A stretch of DNA of 22,984 bases from a virus. The DNA is taken from IMG/VR virus record IMGVR_UViG_3300025818_002939, positions 1 to 22,984 of that record, one strand, 5' to 3'. Under the pieces are notes generated by a model that was not told where the DNA came from, did not search any database, and saw only the letters and a program-made list of their open reading frames with translations. The position numbers and the translations under genes were made by a program. Below, piece after piece: positions 14,118 to 22,330 of the stretch (its first letter is position 1; every line of letters starts with the position of its first letter).

Positions 14118-14409
14118 GGGCTGTTACTCTCGCGTCTAAAGAGGCGATTTGGCTATCGTGTGTGGCGTCAGTCGCTTCCAATGTGTCAGCCCTAACTTCA
14201 AGGCCTGTGACTCTTGCGGTCAGAGCCTCCAACGCCGTTTCAAGCGTTTCGTGGGAGACCTTCAAAGCTTCGTGATCTTGTCGCAACTCATTGATCGCCT
14301 TAATGAAGTCTCTTGACCATGCGCTAAATTCTTGAGCGGGGAGAACCTCGCCGTTCTCGGCAATCCGGCCAATCGGTGACCGCGTTCTAAAGTCTCTAAC
14401 TTGGCTCAA
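14107..14409 (-). CDS. Coiled-coil protein, tail-needle (gp26-like) candidate
   Basis: 100 aa. After ~40 residues with no clear motif (RTRSPIGRIAENGEV), the rest is heptad-rich: LRQDHEALKVSHETLETAL, LTARVTGLEVRADTLEATD, SQIASLDARVTALE. Trimeric coiled coils with this kind of repeat form the P22 gp26 needle, and the gene sits directly after gp10, as gene 26 does. It is less than half the length of P22 gp26 (233 aa) and lacks a globular tip. TTG 14409 seems to be the start, just inside the gp10-like gene end. Confidence 0.6.
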   Translation of the reverse strand: MSQVRDFRTRSPIGRIAENGEVLPAQEFSAWSRDFIKAINELRQDHEALKVSHETLETALEALTARVTGLEVRADTLEATDATHDSQIASLDARVTALEP

Positions 14410-15742
14410 TCGTCATTCCCAGCACATCTCTTGGCAAAGGATCAGTAACGCGGATCTTGAACTGGAATCTTGTGTATTGCCCAAGCGCCCGCCACTCAAC
14501 CGCACCGTTGTAATTGCCTCTTGCTTTTGCTGTTTTCCACTTTTCGAGGCCCCAGTGCCTTCCGTCTTTGGTGGTTTGAAGCATAACGCTAGCGCCTTCT
14601 GGCTCTGTGCCAGTTCGAAAAAACGTTGCAATCCTGGCTATCGAAAACGGGTTTACACCTCTAACAACTGGCGCGCTTACCATTTCAGCGGCGATATAGT
14701 CCCCCATGTCACTATAGGTCTCTTCGTCCACGAGACAGAGATAGCCGGTTGATGTGCCTAAATATTGCTTTCCGTCCGCTAATGCTGAGCAGGTAGCGAC
14801 CCAGGCCCCGTCTTTTAGCCCCGTTGTCCTCTCTGACCAAAGATTGGTTGTCAGGTCAAAAGCCAACGTCTGCCCATTTGTGACGATACAATAGAAGTAA
14901 TGGCCACGATCCAAATAGACAAAACCGCCCTTTGCACCATCCGTTTTTATTCGCTCTTCGATCTCTCTTGTTGATATTACCGCCGGAGTGGAGCCAGACG
15001 ACCTATAGGCAACGTTGTTGTGACCTACCCAAAAAACGGAATTGTCAGCCTTGGCTACTGTCGCGCCATTTTGACAGCCCGTTTCAATCGCCGCGCCGTT
15101 TACCCGCACGAACGGGAAGCCCGACCCACCGCCATTGTAGAAAATTTCTGTTGTGTCTGTGCCGTGTAGCCATAATTCCCCATGATCGGAAATCACCGAA
15201 ACGATTTTGTCTGATGAATATGAGGCAGTATTAAAATTCAGACCAGTAAATGTCGTCCCGTCATCGAGCGCAGAAACGGTGATGATATCTTTGCGGCCCT
15301 GCCCCTCACCAGCAACGATGAAATACCCATCTTGATAAGCAACAGATCGCGGGATTTCCACGTCCCCAGTGTCCACACTTTGCATAGAACCGTTGTTTTT
15401 GTTCCAAACAAAGTATGCTCCACCCATAACAACCGCGACCTCGTTGTCGCTCCTGGCCAAGGAAGCCGAGGACGCGTTGTTTAACGCTCCGAGATCATAC
15501 CTAATATTCCTTCGAACCTTCCAAAGCCGCTCGTTCGCAACGGCGTAGATCGTATCGCCGACACTGTCGAGCGCTAGAACCGGAGCGCCAAATTCTACAA
15601 CTTCTTTTAACCCTGACCTTCCAATCAAGACCGCTTCCGACATAGCATTGGAAGGCCTAAGTGAATAGTTAACTAACCTTTCGCCGTCGTAGCCAAAAGC
15701 GTAAGGCCTGGAGCCTGATTGCCTTGCTGGAATTGTCAGCAT
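14396..15742 (-). CDS. Packaged-DNA stabilization / tail hub protein, P22 gp10-like
   Basis: 448 aa, made mostly of beta-propeller-like repeating strands. Begins MLTIPARQSGSRPYAFGYDGERLVNYSLRPS and includes ISDHGELWLHGTDTTEIFYNGG and VFWVGHNNVAYRSSG, segments frequent in gp10 homologues of P22-like phages. In P22, six gp10 bind the gp4 ring and close the DNA exit channel before the needle is added. Its ATG overlaps the stop of the gp4-like gene by one base (TGATG). No truncation visible. Confidence 0.87.
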   Translation of the reverse strand: MLTIPARQSGSRPYAFGYDGERLVNYSLRPSNAMSEAVLIGRSGLKEVVEFGAPVLALDSVGDTIYAVANERLWKVRRNIRYDLGALNNASSASLARSDNEVAVVMGGAYFVWNKNNGSMQSVDTGDVEIPRSVAYQDGYFIVAGEGQGRKDIITVSALDDGTTFTGLNFNTASYSSDKIVSVISDHGELWLHGTDTTEIFYNGGGSGFPFVRVNGAAIETGCQNGATVAKADNSVFWVGHNNVAYRSSGSTPAVISTREIEERIKTDGAKGGFVYLDRGHYFYCIVTNGQTLAFDLTTNLWSERTTGLKDGAWVATCSALADGKQYLGTSTGYLCLVDEETYSDMGDYIAAEMVSAPVVRGVNPFSIARIATFFRTGTEPEGASVMLQTTKDGRHWGLEKWKTAKARGNYNGAVEWRALGQYTRFQFKIRVTDPLPRDVLGMTIEPS

Positions 15743-16083
15743 CAGAAATAGTCACCTGTTTCAATTGGATCCTCAGGGACCGCTTTGAAATCACGCGCCC
15801 TAACACGGCGATGACCCCAGGTCGCTAACCCAACGTATTGAGGCTTGCTAAATCCAGTTGAGACAGTGCCAGCAAGCCAGCAAGCAAATGGGTCCAAAAG
15901 TTCGTCAGGGATAGTATCGAGATCCCAATCAACGCCGCCGCCATTTATCTCTTTATGCTCATCATACAGAGATTCCAGCACCGTCACACAGCGCTTGTAG
16001 TGGTCTGCGTCAGGTTCTTCATGTACCGCCGTCACTTCGATTTTTCGAAGCGCTTCGGTGATTACATCAAGCCGCGTTTTCAT
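15742..16083 (-). CDS. Head-tail connector, P22 gp4-like
   Basis: 113 aa, mainly helical, starting MKTRLDVITEALRKIEVTAVHEEPD and with a central LYDEHKEINGGGVDWDLDTIPDELLDPFACWLAG block. This is the usual pattern of gp4 and related adaptor proteins that extend the portal ring: N-terminal helices and a DxIPDEL-type segment. Shorter than P22 gp4 (166 aa). ATG 16083 overlaps the preceding small gene by 17 bases, and the gp10-like gene follows with a one-base overlap, exactly as in the P22 order. Confidence 0.82.
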   Translation of the reverse strand: MKTRLDVITEALRKIEVTAVHEEPDADHYKRCVTVLESLYDEHKEINGGGVDWDLDTIPDELLDPFACWLAGTVSTGFSKPQYVGLATWGHRRVRARDFKAVPEDPIETGDYF

Positions 16084-16288
16084 TTACTTCTGCTTTAGCC
16101 TCTGCTTCTGCTTCAATTTCCTCTTTGGTGCGCCGTTTGCGTTTTGGTTTGTCTATCAATTCAAACCAACCATGCCCTTCCAACTTCTCAGCAACATCGT
16201 CCAAAACAGGGGTGGGAAGGTCTTTTTTGAAGTTCTTCCCGCAGATAACCAAGTTTTTGTGCGGCCCTCTAAAAATAACAGTTTTCAT
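16067..16288 (-). CDS. Small basic/acidic protein between capsid and connector genes
   Basis: 73 aa. N-terminal globular part (VIFRGPHKNLVICGKNFKKDLPTPVLDDVAEKLEGHGWFELI), then a basic patch (KPKRKRRTKEE) and an Ala/Glu tail. Small proteins with this FRGPHKNL-like start and charged tail are often found between phage capsid and head-completion genes; I cannot give a firm name. The ATG follows GGGAAAGAG, just after the terminator behind the capsid gene. Confidence 0.7.
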   Translation of the reverse strand: MKTVIFRGPHKNLVICGKNFKKDLPTPVLDDVAEKLEGHGWFELIDKPKRKRRTKEEIEAEAEAKAEVNENAA

Positions 16289-16300
16289 TCTCTTTCCCTC

Positions 16301-16326
16301 AAAAGAAAGGCGGCCCGAAAGCCGCC
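16301..16326 (-). terminator. Intrinsic terminator after the major capsid gene
   Basis: On the minus strand GGCGGC (16326-16321), six-base loop, GCCGCC (16314-16309), then TTTCTTTT (16308-16301). It starts 21 bases after the capsid stop and just before the next ribosome-binding site. A partial terminator here would raise capsid mRNA relative to the tail genes. Confidence 0.75.
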
Positions 16327-16347
16327 CTCCGATGTTAAGCGTCGTAG

Positions 16348-17445
16348 TTAAGCGTCGTAAGCCGTAGCAACGAATCCAGTAACCATGCCCCAGTCTTTGT
16401 CAGCGTATTGAAGTTTCTCAACGCCTCGCAACTCCATGAAGCCAACGCCATGCACAAACTCATAGTCCGTCTCTTTCCTCAGCGTCGTCTTGGTACGCTT
16501 TGCCCATGCGGTTGCAAGTGCCTGAGCGCCGCACAGATAGACAGGTGATAGATCGGCGTTTGAAGCGCCAACATTATCTAGAACCCCAATTTCTGGGATT
16601 TCCCGAATAACCACACCGTCATAGAGTAGTGAAGTTGTGCCCGTGAAGAGTGGATTGCTTTTACCGCGGGCCATCGCGTCCTTATGGTCGGCGTCCATGT
16701 TATTTTTCAGATCACGAAACGCTAACGAGTTAACAAACATGACGAATGTTTCTTCGTCTTCGCCGTATGTGAATGGACGAATACCGTTTCCGTTAACATT
16801 GGTCGCGGTCTGCGCAATGCGCTTCAGCAAGGAAACCGTTGATTCGTTGAGCTTCATGCTGCTGTCTACAGCAGCCAATGAGCCCGAATGGTCATTAGTC
16901 GCCCCGCCGGCTGGCGCTGTCTGATCGACGTTCCCTTTAGCGTTACCGAATAGAACCCGGTCAACATTAGCATCTAACCAGGCGTCTTTTTGCGCTTCTG
17001 TCGCCGTGTCGTAATTAACTCCACCAACAGATCCCATAGCCGCGATCAGGTCATTGCGGAGATACTGCATTTGCAGATCTTTAAGAGCAACTTTGCCAGC
17101 ATTGCGAATATTGATCGGGCTCGCTTGTTCTTCTTCCACAGTAACCGCCGTTGCATCGCGAACTACGCTGACTGTGATCTTATGGCCATCATTGGGCAGC
17201 GCCTTTTCATTACCGACAAGGCTGGTTGAACCATCGTTGGCTCCAGCACTAGCATCTAGAGCTCCAACAAGTGGAATAGTGATCGCATCGCCACGTTTTT
17301 TAGTTAGATCCTCCTTAACTTGGATAATCGAATTTTGGCTTGTGCCCATATAGCGCTTGAAGCGATTGGCACGAACGTATTCGGCGTGGTGTTTATCGTC
17401 CCATTGTTGGACGCGGTTAGCTGCGGAAATTGTCGTATTGGTCAT
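16348..17445 (-). CDS. Major capsid protein (N4-gp56 / DUF4043-like family)
   Basis: 365 aa, one of the best-expressed-looking genes of the run. Starts MTNTTISAANRVQQWDDKHHAEYVRANRFKRYMG; VKEDLTKKRGDAITIPLVG and VEEEQASPINIRNAGKVALKDLQMQ follow. Those are the landmarks of the N4-gp56-like capsid family, with an HK97-type fold expected. Near the C-terminus TTLRKETDYEFVHGVGFMELRGVEKLQY is also typical. It follows the scaffold gene by 12 bases (ATG preceded by GAGAAG) and is followed by an intrinsic terminator. The exact family (P22 gp5 versus N4-gp56) is from memory of motif style. Confidence 0.88.
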   Translation of the reverse strand: MTNTTISAANRVQQWDDKHHAEYVRANRFKRYMGTSQNSIIQVKEDLTKKRGDAITIPLVGALDASAGANDGSTSLVGNEKALPNDGHKITVSVVRDATAVTVEEEQASPINIRNAGKVALKDLQMQYLRNDLIAAMGSVGGVNYDTATEAQKDAWLDANVDRVLFGNAKGNVDQTAPAGGATNDHSGSLAAVDSSMKLNESTVSLLKRIAQTATNVNGNGIRPFTYGEDEETFVMFVNSLAFRDLKNNMDADHKDAMARGKSNPLFTGTTSLLYDGVVIREIPEIGVLDNVGASNADLSPVYLCGAQALATAWAKRTKTTLRKETDYEFVHGVGFMELRGVEKLQYADKDWGMVTGFVATAYDA

Positions 17446-17457
17446 ATTCTTCTCTCT

Positions 17458-18222
17458 TTAGGAGAACAGCTCGTCAAGCGACGTGGGGCCGCTCCATTGC
17501 GGTTGTTCTCTTTTTCCTAAATTGGGTGTTTTTGAAAGTGACGGCGGTGCCGTCGGCGTAGGAGCCTGAATTTCCGAGGCGGCTTGAGCAGCTAGCTCCT
17601 CTTGAAGCTCTTTTTTAAGCTCTTCACGAAGGGTGCTTTTATAAGCTTCTGGATCAGTGCCTATCTCAGCAAGCGCTGTCTGCTGCTTGTGCCAGTTAAC
17701 AACAAATCCATACGGGTTTGGTGCGTTTCGCAACTGGATATCGAGTGAAGGGTCTTTTGATTTGGCTGTAAGAAAAGCGTCGGTAGCACTGTCCACAACT
17801 TCGTCGCCAACTTGACTGCGCATGACCATTTCTGACATGTCCAGCTTCTGATTGAAATGCTGGGTTGCAATCATCTTGGCGTGTTGGGTTAGTGCTTTTT
17901 CTGGATCAGCATAAAATTCAACAGGATCTTCTTGCTGTTCCTGCGGAGGCTGTTGGGATCGCGCTTTTAACGCTTCCATTTCCTCCTTTAGCTGTCGCTT
18001 TTCTTTCCTTAAAGCAGTCGCTACAGCTGCGGGGATCATATTTTGGCCATCACCCGGCGGCGGTGTTTCTTGTTCGCCCGTTTCTGGCTCTGCCTCATTA
18101 GCCGCTTCTTCGGCTACCTCGACTTCTTCGACTGCTTCTTCAACTTCTTCCTCGATTGTTTCTTCAACGCCTTCCATTTCTGGAATAGGGTCGTCAGAAA
18201 GTATTGCCTCTAAATCAGACAT
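17458..18222 (-). CDS. Scaffold protein
   Basis: 254 aa, strongly acidic at the start (an unbroken Glu/Val/Ala-rich stretch about residues 15-50), then a charged coiled-coil region (RKEKRQLKEEMEALKAR, QQPPQEQQED) and a helical middle, ending TSLDELFS. Acidic, helical, low-aromatic proteins between portal and capsid genes are scaffolds that guide prohead assembly and then leave; position and composition are the basis. The 77-bp gap to the portal gene has AGGA before the ATG. In P22 a basic C-terminal helix-loop-helix binds the coat protein; here only the run GKREQPQW near the end is basic. Confidence 0.82.
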   Translation of the reverse strand: MSDLEAILSDDPIPEMEGVEETIEEEVEEAVEEVEVAEEAANEAEPETGEQETPPPGDGQNMIPAAVATALRKEKRQLKEEMEALKARSQQPPQEQQEDPVEFYADPEKALTQHAKMIATQHFNQKLDMSEMVMRSQVGDEVVDSATDAFLTAKSKDPSLDIQLRNAPNPYGFVVNWHKQQTALAEIGTDPEAYKSTLREELKKELQEELAAQAASEIQAPTPTAPPSLSKTPNLGKREQPQWSGPTSLDELFS

Positions 18223-18299
18223 TGGTGTTTTCCTATTTACGCTTGGATTTGCTAAATCGACCGTATCGTCGTCGTCACGTTTCGACCGTTACCCCGTCG

Positions 18300-20138
18300 T
18301 CAGGCTGTCTCAAGAAGGGCCAAAGCCTCTCCCTCAAGAGCAGAGTTTTCCATGTGCTGTTTTTGCGCAGCGGCTTGCTCTTTACTTGCCCTAGCAAGGC
18401 TTAAAGCCATATCCGCTTCTGCTTTTTGTTGCTCGCTTTGTGCCTGTGCTTCCGCTGCTTGAGCTTGGCTTTGTGATTGCCCTTCGAGCATTTCAATTAG
18501 CTTGTCTTTAATGTCTTTTTTCAGGTTTGGAGCCGCTTCGATCAAGATAGCTGGCGGAACCGACCCTGGCATTGAGGTTGCTAGGTTCACTAACTGTTCG
18601 AAGGTCTCACCCTGCAACGTAACTTGATCCGGCACCTCTTCAAGCATGATATCAACGTCCATTTTTGCGACGCTATTCTTTGTTCTGACGACCATTTGCA
18701 ATCGAGGGTCATTCGGCACAAGATTTATCCGCCGAGCTATCGCCTGAACCTCTTCTGGTTGCATACCTTCAAGCTCTTCCTTGAGCGTGACAGGTCGATT
18801 AATGCCAACGAATTTCATATTTCGTTCGTCGTCAGTTACGCGGAGCCATCGCTCCTCGGTCCAAAGCTGGCGAACTAAAGCCCAAATCTGACGATACACA
18901 GCTCTTGTGAACTGGCTCAAGCCATCCGTCAAAGGCGCGATCTCAATCATACCGCCTTGTTGTCGAGCAAGAATTGCGCGGCCTGATTGGCTTTCGCTTT
19001 CTCCCTTCCCTGCGAGACCCGAATTCGCCCCCATTAGGTCAATCTCGCTTTTGGCCTCTTGCAAAAGCTGGAATTGTCCTGCTGTTTGATCTTGATTCGA
19101 CAAGACCTCAAAAGGTGCCCTTGTGCTGTTCGGGTCGACCACATCATATTCAATATGACCGTCAGGCTTGGCCATTTCAGCCTTGACCGTCGCGGCTTTA
19201 ATCGCGCCCTTTTGCGCTGCTGTCTGACGAGTGTTTAGGCTGTGAAGCAATTTAGACCGGCGCTTGTTGATCTCGTCTTGTGGGTCAAGCATGTCTTTAA
19301 CGATGCCGTAGCGTTGGTTGTCACGGTCAACGTAAGCCGACTGCATGATCAGAGGGCAGAGGCTTTGGCCGTCTTCGTCGCGGTAAGGGCTAGCTCCTTG
19401 CTCAAGAATGCCACCGAACACAAATTTCGCCCAATTCCACTCGCCACCACGATTGTAATAAACAAGAACGCAAACAACACGCTTGCGACGAGGGTCTGAC
19501 CACACAAACCTTGACGGCTTATCGTCAAAAGTGTCGTCAATGCTGTCTTCACGTCGGATTGACCCGTCGATGATGTCTTCTTTACCGGGATATTGAGCCT
19601 TCAAGCTATCTGTGTCCGACCAAATAACCGCGCCCTTGTATCTAGCGTCAGAAAAGTCCTCTTCCTTTGAATGAGGATCGTAAAACAGACGGTCAAAGGA
19701 GTAGTAATTGAGAACAATTTCCGGCTCACCACGATTGTTGTTTTCATGGACGATCTCAACGCCACCAAGACCCTCAACAAGAATGTTCTCCCATATCTTA
19801 GACCGCTTCTTGTCCCAGTCTGTATTCTCAGCAACAAAGCGCAGTGCATCGGTTGCTGAACTGGCTTCTTGTTCGTGCTTTGGCGTCCGCGGAAAGGCCT
19901 TTGGATCTGTCCTTGACTGCATCTCGAGACCACGCAGCCAATCCACTTTACGCCTAACCCGGTTAATAACAATAGGCGCTTGTTTGCGTTTCTGAAGTGC
20001 CGCCGCCTCTTCCGGCGTCCACTGCTTGCCGTCGTAGTAATCTCTACACTTGTGTGACGTTAGTCTGGCGTCAACTCCCGCTTCCTCAGACTCGCGGAAC
20101 ATGTCGCGAAGGCTTTCAATGCCTATGCTACTTTCCAT
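18300..20138 (-). CDS. Portal protein, P22/Sf6 type
   Basis: 612 aa, somewhat shorter than P22 gp1 (725 aa). Early segments RDYYDGKQWTPEEAAALQKRKQAPIVINRVRRKVDWLRGLEMQSRTDPKAFPR are characteristic of this portal class, as are IWENILVEGLGGVEIV and the MLDPQDEINKRRSKLLHSLNTRQ helix. The C-terminal part is a Gln/Ala-rich helix (QSQSQAQAAEAQAQSEQQKAEADMALS), like the barrel of P22-type portals. The portal ring forms the DNA gate and connects head to gp4. It overlaps the end of terL by 16 bases. Confidence 0.93.
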   Translation of the reverse strand: MESSIGIESLRDMFRESEEAGVDARLTSHKCRDYYDGKQWTPEEAAALQKRKQAPIVINRVRRKVDWLRGLEMQSRTDPKAFPRTPKHEQEASSATDALRFVAENTDWDKKRSKIWENILVEGLGGVEIVHENNNRGEPEIVLNYYSFDRLFYDPHSKEEDFSDARYKGAVIWSDTDSLKAQYPGKEDIIDGSIRREDSIDDTFDDKPSRFVWSDPRRKRVVCVLVYYNRGGEWNWAKFVFGGILEQGASPYRDEDGQSLCPLIMQSAYVDRDNQRYGIVKDMLDPQDEINKRRSKLLHSLNTRQTAAQKGAIKAATVKAEMAKPDGHIEYDVVDPNSTRAPFEVLSNQDQTAGQFQLLQEAKSEIDLMGANSGLAGKGESESQSGRAILARQQGGMIEIAPLTDGLSQFTRAVYRQIWALVRQLWTEERWLRVTDDERNMKFVGINRPVTLKEELEGMQPEEVQAIARRINLVPNDPRLQMVVRTKNSVAKMDVDIMLEEVPDQVTLQGETFEQLVNLATSMPGSVPPAILIEAAPNLKKDIKDKLIEMLEGQSQSQAQAAEAQAQSEQQKAEADMALSLARASKEQAAAQKQHMENSALEGEALALLETA

Positions 20139-21406
20139 GATTCCTCTTCCTCATCGTCGTCATTAAGCAGGTAATCTGCGCCACGGCTGTAACTCGTTAA
20201 CTGATCGATATTATCCAAGACGGTGCCCTTACGGTGCAGCCCTTCCGCTCCGTATCTTAGGCCATCCATCAAATGATTGTTTTGGTCCAAAACGACCGAC
20301 AAGACCTCTTCTGTCTTGGGGTCTACTTTGTAAGAGTACTTTTTAAGCTCGTTTTGAGTGTTGACGCATCTGGGATGCACAACGATATCGAACGACTTCA
20401 AGAAGTTAATGCCATGCTCAATTGAGCCCTTACCTTTACGACACGCTTGAATTCTTTTAATCCCGTGACGCCTGCAATAGTCGATGGACTCTGGCCGAGC
20501 ATTATCAGCAATCACTGGATACTTTGTTGATCCTGGTATCTGACTTATCAGGCTCGGCAGGCGTTCCATTTCAACACCAACTTCGTAAACCTCGTGATCG
20601 ATATAGAGTGTTTTTCTGTTGCTTTTGCCGGGTAGAATGCAAAACCTTAATCCTGCTGTAGGATCTTGAGAGAAGCCCCAGTCAATGCCATAAAACCAGA
20701 TGATGTTGGCTGGCACTGCCAATTCTTTGACAGTGTATTCTTTAAACACCCGACTTTGTGAATGCTTAGCGTATTCGCCTAGCCAAATGTGGTTGTATTC
20801 TTCAATGTCTGCCCGCTTGTCGGCTTCTGCGTCGTCTTTAATGACTTGTGGGCAAAACGGGTTATCCACATAGTTCACATGAACTAAAACCGCCCTGCCT
20901 TTGTTCTTCCTAAACAGCGCCTCTATCGGGTCCGTTGGCTCGTTTGGGTTCCAAGAAAACCACAGTTCTGAGTCTTCTTCCCTGATTGTCGGGACAAGCA
21001 GCTTGAGCGAGCGTTTCGAAGCGTTTTGGGCTTCTTCGAACCAAGCTGTATTGAATCCCTCTAGAGACTTGACTGAATCTGCTGTGTGGTCTTGCATTCC
21101 CTGAAACAGGAATAGACCACGGCCACTTGTTGACCTTATTTCGCCGTCTACACTGCGAAAAAGATGCTGAACATTCATTGATCTGACCTTAGTCTCAATC
21201 AACGCCTTGGCTGAATGCTGCAAATCCTTCTGAACTTCGCGCAAGCAAACCGTTTTATGGTGTGGATCGCGGATATGGTTGATAACGGCTTTTTCTGCGA
21301 ACCTGTGTGACTTCCCGCTCCCTCGTCCACCTTTAGCCCCTTTGAAACGCGCCCTCTTCTCAAGAGGCAGCGACCATCTAGGCGTCGGTATTTGGAGTAG
21401 GGTCAA
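20123..21406 (-). CDS. terL: Terminase large subunit
   Basis: 427 aa, ATP-driven packaging motor and nuclease. Walker A GGRGSGKS at 26-33; Walker B-like TAWFEEAQ near 120-127; RNase H-fold nuclease acids Asp242 (GIDWGFSQDP), Asp301 (IADNARPES) and Asp381 (HLMDGLRYG). The motifs fit the PBSX/Sf6 gp2 type of large terminase, usual for headful packaging. The only start that leaves Walker A intact is TTG 21406; the next upstream codon but one is a stop. It overlaps terS by 29 bases. Confidence 0.96.
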   Translation of the reverse strand: MTLLQIPTPRWSLPLEKRARFKGAKGGRGSGKSHRFAEKAVINHIRDPHHKTVCLREVQKDLQHSAKALIETKVRSMNVQHLFRSVDGEIRSTSGRGLFLFQGMQDHTADSVKSLEGFNTAWFEEAQNASKRSLKLLVPTIREEDSELWFSWNPNEPTDPIEALFRKNKGRAVLVHVNYVDNPFCPQVIKDDAEADKRADIEEYNHIWLGEYAKHSQSRVFKEYTVKELAVPANIIWFYGIDWGFSQDPTAGLRFCILPGKSNRKTLYIDHEVYEVGVEMERLPSLISQIPGSTKYPVIADNARPESIDYCRRHGIKRIQACRKGKGSIEHGINFLKSFDIVVHPRCVNTQNELKKYSYKVDPKTEEVLSVVLDQNNHLMDGLRYGAEGLHRKGTVLDNIDQLTSYSRGADYLLNDDDEEEESWKVA

Positions 21407-21770
21407 CGACTACCAACTCAATCTTGGTCGGCGTCATCGTGCCATCTGAGCTGCTTAGATCTAGTTTCTCGCCATAAGCTTTAGGTTTGAGTTTTGACGC
21501 AACCCACTTTCTGGCATCAATCCTCAACCGATCTTTTTGCCAATCCGTCGATTTGTCTGCGATCTCTACAATCTCTTCAGCATAATGGTCCGCACATTCT
21601 TGTTTTGCGCGCACGTATTGGTCAACCAAAGTTTGATCAGCGTCTAACCATTTATAGAAAGCGGCACGCGAGGGATAGCTCTTGTCTCCCTCTACAATAG
21701 AGCGAAGAGAGCGTCCCTTAGAGATTTCAGAGCATATGTCATCAAAGATCTCTTGAGTGAATTCTGTCAT
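21378..21770 (-). CDS. terS: Terminase small subunit, Sf6 gp1-like
   Basis: 130 aa from ATG 21770; a TTG frame seven codons further upstream exists but adds no family-like residues. Pattern of the Sf6-type small terminases: FDDICSEISKGRSLRSIVEGDKSYPSRAAFYKWL (helix-turn-helix for pac recognition), DQYVRAKQECADHYAEEIVEIAD (oligomerisation helices), RLRIDARKWVASKLKPKAYGEK. It recognises the packaging start and stimulates the large subunit. No clear Shine-Dalgarno precedes the ATG. Upstream is the ~540-bp non-coding stretch ending in a terminator-like hairpin, so expression probably depends on readthrough or antitermination. Confidence 0.92.
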   Translation of the reverse strand: MTEFTQEIFDDICSEISKGRSLRSIVEGDKSYPSRAAFYKWLDADQTLVDQYVRAKQECADHYAEEIVEIADKSTDWQKDRLRIDARKWVASKLKPKAYGEKLDLSSSDGTMTPTKIELVVVDPTPNTDA

Positions 21771-21795
21771 TTGTGTTTCTATTGAGTTCAAGCAT

Positions 21796-21827
21796 AAAAA
21801 CCCCCGCTGATTTAACTACGAGGGTTT
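21796..21827 (-). terminator. Terminator-like hairpin just upstream of terS
   Basis: On the minus strand AAACCCTCG (21827-21819), 12-base loop, CGGGGGTTT (21806-21798), nine positions with one mismatch, ending in five T (21800-21796). It would end a transcript coming from the right, about 26 bases before the terS ATG. In lambdoid phages late genes sit behind such a terminator and need a Q-type antiterminator; the same may hold here. Confidence 0.6.
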
Positions 21828-22277
21828 CAAGCGACCGGGAGACGCCCAGTCCAAAAAGTTAGATCCGCTTTTACCTGCGCGTCAGCGGAATACGCGCCAA
21901 AGGTTATATACCTTTGCAGGGTTTTGACCCGAGCGCCGTAGCTAGCTTACACTCGGAATATAAGTGCTTGGCAGCACCTATCTAAAAGCAAAAGCCCCGA
22001 AAGTTCCTACTTTAAACCCCGCGTGATACGTAGGGCTTCGAAACAATCAGGGCTTCGCAAAGGTCTAAATTGCAGAGAGACGCTCAAACCAGGGATCAAA
22101 CCAATAATTCGAAACGCCGAATCTGGGCTATCACATGCAAAGCGCTCTGCCTTGTTCGCCTCGCAATAGGTTACGTCACCCTACAAAAGACTTCAACGGA
22201 GGCGCTTCTCTGAGAGGCAGTCGAAGTACTATTGTCTATATTTAAACTGAAGAAGGAGACAGCTTTGCTGATCTTAG
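21796..22277 (-). ncRNA. Candidate structured ~480-nt RNA or late leader ahead of terS
   Basis: No gene could be found in 21771-22330. Between the candidate promoter at 22283-22311 and the terminator at 21796-21827 neither strand has an ATG except one palindromic CATG (22134-22137); on the minus strand that ATG is followed at once by TGA. The stretch is dense in stems: 22191-22226 (CTTCAAC/GTCGAAG); 22072-22150 (GCAGAG...CTCTGC with CGCT...AGCG, enclosing CCAG...CTGG and ATTCG-AAACGC-CGAAT); 21992-22038 (AAGCCC...GGGCTT around AAAGT-TCCT-ACTTT); 21964-21977 (GTGCT-TGGC-AGCAC); 21919-21930 (GGGT/ACCC); 21898-21916 (CAAAGGT/ACCTTTG); 21877-21897 (GCGCGT/ACGCGC). AGGGCTTCG is repeated at 22032 and 22049. 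I could not fit a tRNA or tmRNA. Strand is inferred from promoter and terminator. Confidence 0.45.
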
Positions 22278-22282
22278 CCAAG

Positions 22283-22311
22283 ATCCTACCCGAATCCGTA
22301 ACAGTTGTCAC
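22283..22311 (-). promoter_or_regulatory. Candidate late promoter (sigma70-like)
   Basis: Minus strand: -35 GTGACA (22311-22306), 17-bp spacer, -10 TAGGAT (22288-22283), with A/T-rich tracts just upstream (TAGTTAAAAAAG, AACTGAAAAA). It starts 20 bp after the stop of the DUF6362-like gene and would start transcription near 22276 into the structured region and the packaging genes. The -10 is only a 4/6 match. Confidence 0.5.
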
Positions 22312-22330
22312 GCGCTTTTTTAACTATTTT

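Noticed and set aside
21840-22230. Possible tRNA or tmRNA genes in the non-coding stretch
   Set aside because: Several TTCGAA-like loops looked like T-arms, but none has a matching stem, anticodon arm and acceptor on either strand.
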